DNA of 60,465 nt from Oscillospiraceae bacterium (GCA_902789835.1 CADAPN010000002.1:1-60465), one strand, 5' to 3'. Positions 51,949 through 60,217 are shown, numbered from the stretch's first letter. Notes: generated from the letters alone by a model not told the origin. Made by a program: numbers and translations.

Positions 51949-53028
51949 ATGAACGAAACACTCGTAGACAGAAACAACATTACGCTCCGTGACCGGGTAA
52001 AAAACATGGTCGCAAGCTTCGGTCTGCCGCGCCTCATCATTGCCGGCTTCCTGCTGCTGCTGTTCATTGCGGCGCCTTTCGTGGGCGCGGATTTCTGGAC
52101 GCAGATCAGCAACACCGTCAACCGCTTCAGCTGGAACGCCATCATGGTTCTCGCCATGGTGCCGATGATCCACTCCGGCTGCGGGCTGAACTTCGGTCTG
52201 CCCCTCGGAATCATCTCCGGCCTGCTGGGCGCCACGCTTTCCATTGAGCTCGGCTTCACGGGACCGCTGAGCTTTGTCATGGCGATCCTGATCGCCACGC
52301 CCTTTGCCCTGGTTCTCGGCGCCGCCTACGGCTGGCTGCTGAACAAGATCAAGGGCGGCGAGATGATGATCGCGACGTACGTCGGCTTCTCTTCCGTCTC
52401 CTTCATGTGCATGATGTGGCTGCTCCTGCCGTATCACAGCCCGACGATGGTCTGGGGCTTTGCCGGCAAGGGCCTTCGTACCACAATCTCTCTGGAGGGC
52501 TTCTACGACAAGGTGCTGGCAAACTTCCTGCAGATCAACATCGGCAATCTCTCGATTCCCACCGGCACGCTGCTGTTCTTCGCGCTGCTCGCCTGGCTGA
52601 TGTGGGCCTTTCTCCACACCAAGACCGGCACGGCCATGACGGCCGTGGGCTCGAACCCCACCTTTGCCCGTGCAGCCGGCGTAAACGTCGACAAGATGCG
52701 CCTGCTCTCCGTGGTCATGTCCACCTGGCTCGCCGCCATCGGCATCCTGGTCTATGAACAGGGCTTCGGCTTTATCCAGCTGTACATGGCTCCCTTCTAC
52801 ATGGCTCTGCCGGCCGTCTCCGCCATTCTGATCGGCGGCGCCTCCGTCAACAAAGCCAGCATCGCCAATGTCATCATCGGCACCTTCCTGTTCCAGGGCA
52901 TCGTCACCATGACGCCGACCGTCATGAACAGTGCCATCCACATGGACATGAGCGAGGTCATCCGCGTGGTCGCCTCTCAGGGCATGATCCTCTACGCATT
53001 GACCAGAAAGACGGAGGGTGCGAAATGA
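51949..53028 (+). CDS. ABC permease 1 of the DUF3798 importer
   Basis: 359 aa, about eight to ten membrane helices, BPD_transp_2 type. Motifs: NRFSWNAIMVLAMVPMIHSGCGLNFGLPLGIISGLLGATLSIEL, GWLLNKIKGGEMMIATYVGFSSVSFMCMMW, TGTAMTAVGSNPTFARAAGVNVDKMRLLSVVMS, GGASVNKASIANVIIG. RBS GAGGAGGG. The next permease begins in its stop (ATGA). Confidence 0.92.
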   Translation: MNETLVDRNNITLRDRVKNMVASFGLPRLIIAGFLLLLFIAAPFVGADFWTQISNTVNRFSWNAIMVLAMVPMIHSGCGLNFGLPLGIISGLLGATLSIELGFTGPLSFVMAILIATPFALVLGAAYGWLLNKIKGGEMMIATYVGFSSVSFMCMMWLLLPYHSPTMVWGFAGKGLRTTISLEGFYDKVLANFLQINIGNLSIPTGTLLFFALLAWLMWAFLHTKTGTAMTAVGSNPTFARAAGVNVDKMRLLSVVMSTWLAAIGILVYEQGFGFIQLYMAPFYMALPAVSAILIGGASVNKASIANVIIGTFLFQGIVTMTPTVMNSAIHMDMSEVIRVVASQGMILYALTRKTEGAK

Positions 53029-54149
53029 ACGAAAAAAGCTTCGGCAAAAAAGTACTTGGGTTTATCCAGGACAACACTGTCCCGCTGATGTTCGTGCTGA
53101 TCTGCGCGGTCTGCATCCCCCTCTCCGGATTCTCCGCCAGCTACCTGATCAATGAAATCGTCACCCGTATGGGGCGCAACATCTTCCTGATTCTCTGCCT
53201 GCTGATCCCGATCATGGCCGGCATGGGTCTGAACTTCGGCATGACGCTCGGCGCTATGGCCGGTGAGATTGCGCTGATCCTGGTCTCCGACTGGCAGATC
53301 TGGGGGATTCCCGGCGTGGTGCTTGCGATGATTCTCTCGATCCCCATCTCCGTGCTGCTCGGCTACTTCTGCGGAAAGATCCTGAACATGGCCAAGGGCC
53401 GCGAGATGATCACAAGCTACATCATCAGCTACTTCATGAACGGTATCTATCAGCTGATCGTGCTGTATATGATGGGCCCGATCATCCCCATCAAGCACTC
53501 CACCATCAAGCTGCCGCGCGGCTACGGCGTGCGCAACACGGTGTCCCTGCTGAACATGCGCCAGTGCCTCGATAACCTCCTCGCCGTGCGCATCGGCGGT
53601 GTCAAGGTTCCGGTCCTCACCTTCCTGATCATCGGTGTTCTCTGCCTCTTCATCATCTGGTTCCGCAAGACCAAGCTCGGGCAGGACATGCGCGCCGTCG
53701 GACAGGATATGAACGTCGCCCGCGACGCCGGCATCAAGGTTGAGCGTACCCGTATCATCTCCATGATCATGTCCACGGTTCTGGCCGGCTTCGGCATGGT
53801 CATCTACCTGCAGAACATGGGCAACATCGCAACCTACAGCTCCCACTCCCAGATCGGCATGTTCTGCATCGCGGCCCTGCTGGTCGGCGGCGCTTCGGTT
53901 GACCGCGCCTCCATCGGCAACGTCTTCCTGGGCGTGATTCTGTTCCACACCATGTTCATCGTGGCGCCGAAAGCGGGTGCCGCCATCACCGGCGACTCCA
54001 TGATCGGCGAATACTTCCGCGTGTTTGCCTCCTACGGTGTTGTCACAATCTCTCTGATCATGTATGAGACAAAGAAGCGCAAGAACAAGAGCCTGGTCGG
54101 ACAGCAGCTTGCTCAGGCCCAGAAGGAGGAGGCACAGAACAATGGATAA
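53025..54149 (+). CDS. ABC permease 2 of the DUF3798 importer
   Basis: 374 aa, multiple membrane helices, homologous to the first permease: IPIMAGMGLNFGMTLGAMAGEIALILVSDW, GYFCGKILNMAKGREMITSYIISYFMNGIYQ, KTKLGQDMRAVGQDMNVARDAGIKVERTRIISMIMS, GGASVDRASIGNVFLGVILF. The repeated GLNFG and GGASV motifs in both permeases point to duplication of one ancestor. It ends with an Ala/Gln/Glu-rich tail overlapping the start of the accessory gene by eight bases. Confidence 0.92.
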   Translation: MNEKSFGKKVLGFIQDNTVPLMFVLICAVCIPLSGFSASYLINEIVTRMGRNIFLILCLLIPIMAGMGLNFGMTLGAMAGEIALILVSDWQIWGIPGVVLAMILSIPISVLLGYFCGKILNMAKGREMITSYIISYFMNGIYQLIVLYMMGPIIPIKHSTIKLPRGYGVRNTVSLLNMRQCLDNLLAVRIGGVKVPVLTFLIIGVLCLFIIWFRKTKLGQDMRAVGQDMNVARDAGIKVERTRIISMIMSTVLAGFGMVIYLQNMGNIATYSSHSQIGMFCIAALLVGGASVDRASIGNVFLGVILFHTMFIVAPKAGAAITGDSMIGEYFRVFASYGVVTISLIMYETKKRKNKSLVGQQLAQAQKEEAQNNG

Positions 54150-54627
54150 TGCGAACAAAACGCGCCGTCTCCTGTTCCGCCTCGGCACCGTTCTGATTCT
54201 GATCGGCATCTGTGTCGTGATGATGATCATCGGCCGCGGCCACACGGTCTACTTTGACAACAAAAAACTCGAATACAACGGCACGACCTATGAATGCCCG
54301 TACAAGATCAAGGTCCTTGTCAAGGATGAGCAGGTTGCAAACCTCAAGGCCAAGGAACGCGGCATGGCCACGACCATCGGCCAGAACTTTGCCATGACCC
54401 TCAAAATCACCCAGGAAAAGGGCGGCGACGAGGTTGTAGAGACCTATCAGCTGAAGCTGCCCTACAGCATGGATGGCATCGTTATCAATCTCCCCGCCTA
54501 TCTGGAGGGGCTCCCGGAGGAAGCCTGGATGTCTGAATTCGTACCTGTCGCGACGGAATCCTCGCCCGAGGATGAAGAAGTCCCCGGCAGCGATGAATTC
54601 GAGATGGAAGACCTGGGCGATTTCTGA
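54142..54627 (+). CDS. Accessory membrane protein of the DUF3798 importer
   Basis: 161 aa from the ATG at 54142 behind AAGGAGGAGG. One N-terminal helix (about 13-31), then an outer domain of about 100 residues (GHTVYFDNKKLEYNGTTYECPYKIKVLVKDEQVANLKAKERGMATTIGQ; ETYQLKLPYSMDGIVINLPAYLEGLP) and an acidic tail. It is coupled to the second permease and ends at the operon terminator, so it is probably part of the importer or a receptor-like partner. I do not know a functional assignment; a DUF family (perhaps DUF6672) is possible. Confidence 0.7.
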   Translation: MDNANKTRRLLFRLGTVLILIGICVVMMIIGRGHTVYFDNKKLEYNGTTYECPYKIKVLVKDEQVANLKAKERGMATTIGQNFAMTLKITQEKGGDEVVETYQLKLPYSMDGIVINLPAYLEGLPEEAWMSEFVPVATESSPEDEEVPGSDEFEMEDLGDF

Positions 54628-54665
54628 TCCCCGGCCTCTTCTGACCCAAGCTGCGGTTTTCTTCA

Positions 54666-54704
54666 CACGGCCGGCGCGTTCATTTGCGCCGGCCGTGCTT
54701 TTTT
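54666..54704 (+). terminator. Terminator of the DUF3798 importer operon
   Basis: CACGGCCGGCGC/GCGCCGGCCGTG, perfect 12-bp stem, loop of seven, then C and six T; 38 bases after the stop. Confidence 0.95.
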
Positions 54705-54847
54705 GACGGATTTAAGAAATCTTCAGACACAAAAACATCTGCTTATGCTACAATGAGACCGCTCAAAGAGGCGGTATCGTTTCAAGGCGTTTTCACCTGC
54801 TCAGTGTCCCGCTCGATGAGCCAAAATATCATTGCAAGGAGATCAGA

Positions 54848-57316
54848 ATGAAGAAGCAGATGATCCGTGTTCTCACTCTGGCTCTGTGCGTGGTCATGGT
54901 GCTCGGCCTTGCAGCCTGCGGCAGCAACGGCCAGGGGACCGCTCCCGCTCAGGAGACCCAGAGTGCTCAGGGCACACAGAATACACAGAATGCGCAGTCC
55001 GACGGCACCGCTGCTGCTTCGGAGTATGCCTGGAAGAGCAGCTTTGTTACCATCCCGACGGATGAAGACACCCCGATGTTCCAGCCGCTTCTCTTTACGG
55101 ATAACGGCTTCCTCGCCACCGGCCAGGTGACGCTCGGCCGCCGTGAACCCGCCGAGGGCGAGGTTGAGGAATACGAAGGCCAGTTCAACATCTACGGCAG
55201 CATGCTCTACTTTATCTCCGGTGACGGAAAGATCGAGCCTCTTTCAAAGTACGTCCCGGTCCAGCCAAAGTCCAACACCGAAAACTACAAGGATTTCTAC
55301 GCCTACCATAACCTCGGCGCCCCGATTGTCAATGCCGACGGAAACTTCATGCTTCTTGAGATGGACGGCGCAGGCTGGTTCGATGGCCCGGAGAACGTGT
55401 ACGGAACCGAAGAACAGTATATGGGCGACTATTATCATAACGAACAGGTTTATGACATTGTTGTCCTCACCCCGGAGGGGGAGGAGCTGAGCCGCACCCC
55501 CATCGATCTTGAAACCGCAGACGTCTGGCTCAACATCTTTAATGTCGCCAAGGATCCCGATGGGAATCTCATTGTTGTCATGGATACGACCCTCCAGGCC
55601 ATTGCGCCCGACGGAAGCGTCGCCTGGTCCATGCAGACCGACAGTTTCATCAACTCCATGGTCACCCTGGCCGACGGCCGTGTCGCGGTCATGCTCTACG
55701 GTGACAAAGGTCCCGAGCTTCGTCCCATCGACTGGGAAAAGAAAGAACTCGGCGAGAGCTTCCCGATCCCCGATTCCGCCTGGTCCCTGTACCCCGGCGA
55801 CGACAGTTATGACTTCTACTATACCAGTGGCATGTATCTCTACGGTTTCAAGCTGGGCGGCGAAGATCCGGTCCCGGTCCTGAACTGGATGAGCTGCGAT
55901 ATCAACGGCAATACGGTGGCCGGTCAGGCACTGAATATTTCTCCCGACGGCACCATCACCGGTGTCACCACGGACTACACCGGCGGCAGCGTTGACAGCC
56001 AGATCTTCACCCTGACCCGCGTCCCGGCCGATTCCCTGCCGAAGAAGCAGATCCTGACCGTGGCTCAGCTGGAATACACTCCCGATTATCAGCTTACCAA
56101 CCGCATGGTCCGCTTCAACCGCACTCATGACAACGTTCGCCTGGAGTATCTGGACTATTCCCAGTACAATACGGAGACCGACTTCTCCGCCGGCCTCACC
56201 AAGTTCAACACCGAGGTCATGGCCGGCAACCTCCCCGACATCATCCCCACCAATCAGATCGCCTACCGCCAGATCGCATCCAAGGGCCTGCTGGAAGATC
56301 TCTACCCCTATCTGGACAAGGATCCGGAGCTGAAGCGGGAGGACTTCTTCCCCAATCTGCTCTCCGCGCTGGAGGTCAACGGCGGCCTGTATCAGATCGT
56401 CTCCGGCTTCTCCGTTGAGACGCTGTGCGGCGCGGCCAGCATCGTCGGCGACACACCGGGTTGGACCTATGCCGACTTCAACGCCGCGCTGGAACAGATG
56501 CCGGAAGGCTGCACCCCTCTGGAGCCCTACGTCACCCGGGATCAGGTCATGAGCTCGCTGCTTTACGCGGATATGGACAGCTTTGTCGACTGGACCACCG
56601 GGAAGGTCAATTTCGAAAGCGACAACTTTAAGGAGCTCCTGGAGTTTGTCAAGCAGTTCCCCGCGGAATACAACTGGGATGAACATGACACTTCCGAGAG
56701 CACCCAGGATCTTCTCCGCCAGGGGCGCCAGATGCTGACCCAGACCTATCTCTACGGTCTTGATTCCATTCTCTGGAACGGTGCCAACTTCGGCGGCAAG
56801 GCCACCTATATCGGCTGGCCGTCAAGCAGCGGCGTCGGCAGCATCATGCGCTTTGAAAACGGCTTTGCCATGAGTAAAAACTGCGCCGACAAGGACGCCG
56901 CCTGGGAGTTCCTCCGCTCCATGCTCACGGAATCCGGTCAGACCGGTCAGTACAACATTCCCTCCAACCGCAATGTCTTCAACAAGCAGCTGGAAGATTT
57001 CATGACGCCGAAATACCGCAAGGATGCGGACGGCAACATTCTTCTGGATGAAAATGGCGAGAAGATCGAGGAAAGCCGCGGCAGCTGGATCGACGACAGC
57101 GGTGTGGAACACCACATCTACGCCATGACCCAGGAGCAGGCCGATGAAGTGCTCTCCATCATCGAGACCTGCACCAAGGTCGCAAGCTATGACACCAGCA
57201 TCTTTGACATCGTCAACGAGCAGGCCCAGGCCTTCTTCGCCGACCAGAAGAGCGTCGATGAAGTCGCCCGCCTGATTCAGAGCAAAGCGAACATCTATGT
57301 AAACGAGCAGCGCTGA
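54848..57316 (+). CDS. Extracellular solute-binding lipoprotein with N-terminal beta domain
   Basis: 822 aa. Lipobox LGLAACGS (Cys about 24), then a Gln/Thr/Ala-rich linker. Residues about 60-400 form a repetitive beta region (LLFTDNGFLATGQ, YDIVVLTPEGEELSRTPIDL, NLIVVMDTTLQAIAPDGSVAWSM, LADGRVAVMLYGD), propeller-like. Residues about 405-822 are a family 1 binding protein: MVRFNRTHDNVRLEYLDYSQYNTETDF, FNTEVMAGNLPDIIP, LLEDLYPYLDKDPELKREDFFPNLLSAL. No permease or ATPase follows, so it either serves a distant importer or is a sensor. Strong RBS AAGGAG. Confidence 0.85.
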   Translation: MKKQMIRVLTLALCVVMVLGLAACGSNGQGTAPAQETQSAQGTQNTQNAQSDGTAAASEYAWKSSFVTIPTDEDTPMFQPLLFTDNGFLATGQVTLGRREPAEGEVEEYEGQFNIYGSMLYFISGDGKIEPLSKYVPVQPKSNTENYKDFYAYHNLGAPIVNADGNFMLLEMDGAGWFDGPENVYGTEEQYMGDYYHNEQVYDIVVLTPEGEELSRTPIDLETADVWLNIFNVAKDPDGNLIVVMDTTLQAIAPDGSVAWSMQTDSFINSMVTLADGRVAVMLYGDKGPELRPIDWEKKELGESFPIPDSAWSLYPGDDSYDFYYTSGMYLYGFKLGGEDPVPVLNWMSCDINGNTVAGQALNISPDGTITGVTTDYTGGSVDSQIFTLTRVPADSLPKKQILTVAQLEYTPDYQLTNRMVRFNRTHDNVRLEYLDYSQYNTETDFSAGLTKFNTEVMAGNLPDIIPTNQIAYRQIASKGLLEDLYPYLDKDPELKREDFFPNLLSALEVNGGLYQIVSGFSVETLCGAASIVGDTPGWTYADFNAALEQMPEGCTPLEPYVTRDQVMSSLLYADMDSFVDWTTGKVNFESDNFKELLEFVKQFPAEYNWDEHDTSESTQDLLRQGRQMLTQTYLYGLDSILWNGANFGGKATYIGWPSSSGVGSIMRFENGFAMSKNCADKDAAWEFLRSMLTESGQTGQYNIPSNRNVFNKQLEDFMTPKYRKDADGNILLDENGEKIEESRGSWIDDSGVEHHIYAMTQEQADEVLSIIETCTKVASYDTSIFDIVNEQAQAFFADQKSVDEVARLIQSKANIYVNEQR

Positions 57317-57391
57317 GCTCCTCCCCCTGCGGCTTCTGCCGAAAAGCGGGACCGGGAGGAACCGGGCGCCCGTTTGCGATGCAGGAAAAAG

Positions 57392-57427
57392 CCCATTCCG
57401 ATCACATTCGATCAGAATGGGTTTTTT
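57392..57427 (+). terminator. Terminator after the binding lipoprotein
   Basis: CCCATTC...GAATGGG, with inner bases CGATC repeated, followed by six T. About 75 bases after the stop. Confidence 0.8.
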
Positions 57428-57439
57428 CTTGTGTGACTA

Positions 57440-57468
57440 TTGATTTCTCTTCGGTGATGCGATACAAT
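57440..57468 (+). promoter_or_regulatory. Promoter of the DUF1292 gene
   Basis: TTGATT (57440-57445), 17 bases, TACAAT (57463-57468); 30 bases before the ATG. Confidence 0.75.
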
Positions 57469-57498
57469 AGAAGTACCAGATTACAGGAGGCTGAAGAG

Positions 57499-57798
57499 AT
57501 GAGCGACGAATTCGGAAGCGATTTTATCACCATCGTAGACGACGACGGCCAGGAGTTCGAGCTGGAAGTGATCGAATCCATGGACTATAACGGCCAGACC
57601 TATATGTCCTTCCTCCCTGCGGATATGAAGGAAGACGATCCTGACTACGGCTTCATTCTCCTGCGTGTTGTGGAAGATGAAAACGGCGATGAGGTCTTTG
57701 AATCCATCGACGATGAAGCAGAGCTTCAGGATGTCTATGAGCGTTTCATGGCGCTCCTCTACGACGACGAAGACGAGGAAGAATCATCTGAAGAATAA
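57499..57798 (+). CDS. DUF1292 family protein
   Basis: 99 aa from the ATG at 57499, with AGGAGG at 57485-57490. Very acidic. The pattern FITIVDDDGQEFELEVIESMDYNGQTYMSFLPA, YGFILLRVVEDENGDEVFESIDDEAELQDVYERFMALL is that of DUF1292 (YrzB-like) small proteins of Firmicutes, which have no firm function. It is followed directly by a structured RNA and terminator, so the RNA may be released from this message's 3' end. Confidence 0.9.
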   Translation: MSDEFGSDFITIVDDDGQEFELEVIESMDYNGQTYMSFLPADMKEDDPDYGFILLRVVEDENGDEVFESIDDEAELQDVYERFMALLYDDEDEEESSEE

Positions 57799-57805
57799 TT
57801 TTTCT

Positions 57806-57963
57806 GCTGTGTCCGTGTAGTCTTTTCAGACTTCACGGCCCATGAAACCCACATCTCTCATAAGGGATGCTGATTTGAATCTGCGGATTGCAGGCCTCCC
57901 GGAGACTTGTCCCGGAAGTTGGAAGCAGTGAAAGTTACCTATGGGCCGGCACGGCATAAGCGG
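57806..57963 (+). ncRNA. Candidate structured non-coding RNA
   Basis: No gene, but strong folding on paper: GCT-CCGTG near the 5' end pairs with CACGG-AGC at the 3' end around internal loops; AGTC/GACT hairpin inside the 5' arm; an 8-bp helix CGGCCCAT (57841-57848)/ATGGGCCG (57941-57948); and hairpins CATCTCT/AGGGATG and AATC/GATT within. A terminator follows at once. It could be a known class (6S RNA is one possibility by size), a 3'-UTR-derived RNA, or something new. I could not match it to a class. Confidence 0.5.
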
Positions 57964-57964
57964 G

Positions 57965-57998
57965 CGCCCCCCGGAGAAATCCGGAGGGCGTATTATTT
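57965..57998 (+). terminator. Terminator of the structured RNA
   Basis: CGCCCCCCGGA, loop GAAA, TCCGGAGGGCG (one mismatch), then TATTATTTT. Opposite-strand reading has no T-run, so it serves the RNA rather than the CsoR-type gene at 58009. Confidence 0.85.
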
Positions 57999-58008
57999 TG
58001 CCTGAAAC

Positions 58009-58440
58009 TCACTGCATGAACTTGTCGATGGCATCGTTCAGGGCGCGCAGCTGCTCTTCGGTGTTGGCCCCGTCTTCGCTGATGCAGTGCTCAAGGTGAT
58101 CCTTCAGGATGACCTTCGCCGTGCTGCTGAGGGCCGAGCGTACCGCGGCAAGCTGGATCAGGACCTCCGTGCAGTCCCGGCCGCTCTCCACCATGCTCTT
58201 GACCGATTCCAGATGGCCGATGGCCCTGGCAAGCCGGTTCACCACCGCCTTGGTCTGCGTATGGGTGTGGGTATGTCCGTGGTCATGGTCATGCGCATGC
58301 TCCGGCGAGATGCTGCCGTCCTCCAGATGCTGATGCCGGTGTACGGTGCCGTCCGCGTGGCGGTGGTAGCCCTCCGGAAGCGGTTCCTCCGCCGGGATGG
58401 TGGTTTTTATTTCCATTTGATCGCCCGATTTCTGTATCAT
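58009..58440 (-). CDS. CsoR/RcnR-type metal repressor with His-rich N-terminus
   Basis: 143 aa. Start ATG 58438-58440 overlapping the upstream stop (ATGA), with AGGAGAG before it. Residues 24-63 hold about fifteen His (YHRHADGTVHRHQH, HAHDHDHGHTHTHT). Residues 64-143 are the DUF156 four-helix domain: VNRLARAIGHLESVKSMVESGRDC, then KVILKDHLEHC, giving the Cys...His-xxx-Cys set of copper-type CsoR. It should bind DNA and release it on metal binding. The extension could sense or buffer nickel, zinc or copper. No metal transporter is nearby. It is translationally coupled to the NTPase gene. Confidence 0.9.
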   Translation of the reverse strand: MIQKSGDQMEIKTTIPAEEPLPEGYHRHADGTVHRHQHLEDGSISPEHAHDHDHGHTHTHTQTKAVVNRLARAIGHLESVKSMVESGRDCTEVLIQLAAVRSALSSTAKVILKDHLEHCISEDGANTEEQLRALNDAIDKFMQ

Positions 58441-59045
58441 ATTCTCTCCTGAAAGCCCGGCAGATCCGCATATTCGGCTGCCCAGGCCGCAACCGCATCC
58501 GCGGCTTCGTGCTTGGCATCTTCCGTGATGATGAGCAGCTCCGTCTCCGGATCTTCGGCCAGCCGCTCAAAAAGCCGTTCGGAAAACTCCGTGAATCTGG
58601 TCCCCGGGCCGAGGAGGCGCCGCATCTGCTCGCTGTCCTCCCGGCTCTTAACCACACCGAGAATCGGCAGCTCGGAGGCCAGAAGGCTCTCCAGCGCATT
58701 GCGAAACTGCGGAATGATCAGGTCGATTCCCCCGATCTCATCCAGTACCGCAAAGGGATACCAGGTCGCCTCGTCCAGCAGCCGAACGCCGAGAGATCGA
58801 AACACCTCGCTGTCATGTGCCGGCGGAAAGCGCCTCATATCAAGAAACAGTTCCCGCTCCAGTCCCTGCACGCCGCCTGCCGAGGCGGCCGGGATCATGG
58901 CACAGCCGAGCACGCTCCCGTCCGGCGCTTTGCAGAGCTCCGTACAGAAGCCCCCGGCGTTCTGAAGGCCGCTGCCGAGCTGCTCCCGGATCAGCCGGCT
59001 CTTCCCGCTGAAGGCCGGACCGCTCAGGAACAGGTGTCTCTTCAT
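58437..59045 (-). CDS. THEP1-type nucleoside triphosphatase
   Basis: 202 aa. Walker A GPAFSGKSRL (about 9-18), Walker B-like FAVLDEIGGIDL (about 98-109) and a C-terminal ELLIITEDAKHE; GGFCTEL after the P-loop is typical of the NTPase_1/THEP1 family. These hydrolyse NTPs in vitro; the biological role is uncertain, sometimes linked to metal or cofactor loading. First gene of the two-gene unit with the CsoR-type repressor. Promoter at 59101-59129. Confidence 0.85.
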   Translation of the reverse strand: MKRHLFLSGPAFSGKSRLIREQLGSGLQNAGGFCTELCKAPDGSVLGCAMIPAASAGGVQGLERELFLDMRRFPPAHDSEVFRSLGVRLLDEATWYPFAVLDEIGGIDLIIPQFRNALESLLASELPILGVVKSREDSEQMRRLLGPGTRFTEFSERLFERLAEDPETELLIITEDAKHEAADAVAAWAAEYADLPGFQERI

Positions 59046-59078
59046 TTTCCGTCGCCCCCGAATCTTTCGTTTGCCTAC

Positions 59079-59108
59079 TTGCTTCTTCCTGTATCTTTGT
59101 ATTATAAT
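59079..59108 (+). promoter_or_regulatory. Promoter of the GH25 gene
   Basis: TTGCTT (59079-59084), 18 bases, TATAAT (59103-59108). Its -10 box overlaps that of the opposite promoter (59101-59106) by four bases. Confidence 0.7.
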
Positions 59109-59129
59109 GGATCAATCCGCATCCGTCAA
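59101..59129 (-). promoter_or_regulatory. Promoter of the NTPase/CsoR pair
   Basis: TTGACG (59124-59129), 17 bases, TATAAT (59101-59106) on the minus strand. It shares the palindrome ATTATAAT with the GH25 promoter, so the two cannot be occupied at once. Confidence 0.8.
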
Positions 59130-59160
59130 ATAAAAACAGCGGCCGCGGACGGAGGGAAGC

Positions 59161-60012
59161 ATGAGAAGAAGACGTCCCGGAAAACTGAGATATCTTATCA
59201 TCGGCGCCGCTTTGATCATCGCCCTGATCGGCATCATCCGTATGACCCTCCCGGAACCGGTACCGGATGAGCATGCCGGGCAGGTCTATCTGAACGATGG
59301 ATTTGATATGGTCTGGATTACGCCGTTTGAAAATGTCCCGGTAAACACGCTGAAACCGGAGGACTTTCGCACCACAGACGGCATTCCGACCTATACCGGC
59401 TCGGAGTATACCACCTATGTCGGCATCGACACCTCCGAACACCAGTGGGAAGTCAACTGGAACGCCGCCGCTCAGGTTCTGGACTTTGCCTATGTCCGTC
59501 TGGGTTACCGCGGCTACACCGAGGGCGGACTCTTTCTGGACCCCTGGTTTGAGACCAATCTGGCCGGTGCCTCTGCCGCCGGACTTGATACGGGGGTTTA
59601 TTTCTTCTCGCAGGCGACCAACGTCAGCGAAGCCATCGAGGAAGCCGAGTTTGTCATCGATCACCTCCGGGGCTTCCGTGTGAACCTGCCGATCATCTAC
59701 GACTGGGAAAAGATCGATGAGGAACAGGCCCGTACCACCGGTCTGGGTGATCTGACGCTGACCGACTGTGCGGTGGCCTTCTGCCGTACCATTGAGAACG
59801 CGGGTTATGACGCCGGCGTGTATTTCAACCGCTATCTGGGTTACTATGGCTTCGACCTCTCCCGTCTGACGGACTACGCCTTCTGGGTGTCCGTCCCCGG
59901 TGATTTCCCCGATTATTATTATGCCTGCGACTTCTGGCAGTGCAGCTTTGAGGCCTCGATCCCCGGCGTAAGCGGAAACGCGGATCTGAATCTGCGCTTT
60001 GTGAAAAAGTGA
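59161..60012 (+). CDS. Membrane-anchored GH25 muramidase
   Basis: 283 aa. Basic N-terminus and one helix (about 11-28), so it stays attached outside. GH25 domain from about 80: YVGIDTSEHQWEVNW (first catalytic Asp), DFAYVRLGYRGYTEGG, GVYFFSQATNVSEAIEEAEFVIDHL, LPIIYDWEKI (catalytic Asp-x-Glu), AGVYFNRYLGYYGFDL, YYACDFWQCS. It cuts the beta-1,4 bond of peptidoglycan between MurNAc and GlcNAc. ATG follows GGAGGG. Not linked to the prophage, so probably for wall turnover. Confidence 0.92.
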   Translation: MRRRRPGKLRYLIIGAALIIALIGIIRMTLPEPVPDEHAGQVYLNDGFDMVWITPFENVPVNTLKPEDFRTTDGIPTYTGSEYTTYVGIDTSEHQWEVNWNAAAQVLDFAYVRLGYRGYTEGGLFLDPWFETNLAGASAAGLDTGVYFFSQATNVSEAIEEAEFVIDHLRGFRVNLPIIYDWEKIDEEQARTTGLGDLTLTDCAVAFCRTIENAGYDAGVYFNRYLGYYGFDLSRLTDYAFWVSVPGDFPDYYYACDFWQCSFEASIPGVSGNADLNLRFVKK

Positions 60013-60075
60013 GCCCGTGACCGCCCCGCGCCGGCGGAGATTTCGCTGTTTTTTTCAGGAATTCGATTTTTTCTA

Positions 60076-60104
60076 TTGCAATACGTTTCAAAATGTGCTA
60101 TTAT
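60076..60104 (+). promoter_or_regulatory. Promoter of tRNA-Pro
   Basis: TTGCAA (60076-60081), 17 bases, TATTAT (60099-60104); a TATACT overlaps just after. Confidence 0.65.
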
Positions 60105-60136
60105 ACTTGGGCTGTCAGAAATGACAGTCCGAATAT

Positions 60137-60212
60137 CCGGGTGTAGCGCAGATGGTAGCGCGCTTGAATGGGGTTCAAGAGGCCGCTGGTTCAAATCCAG
60201 TCACTCGGACCA
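60137..60212 (+). tRNA. tRNA-Pro (anticodon GGG)
   Basis: 76 bases with encoded CCA. Acceptor CCGGGTG/CACTCGG (one G-T pair), anticodon stem CTTGA/TCAAG with loop ATGGGGT, so anticodon GGG (Pro, CCC/CCT codons); T arm GCTGG-TTCAAAT-CCAGT. Starts with C1 as tRNA-Pro does. Confidence 0.95.
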
Positions 60213-60217
60213 GGTTT

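Noticed and set aside
57806..57963. SRP RNA
   Set aside because: A GGAAGCAG string resembles part of the SRP loop, but the paired partner sequence and the expected GGAA tetraloop stem do not fit.
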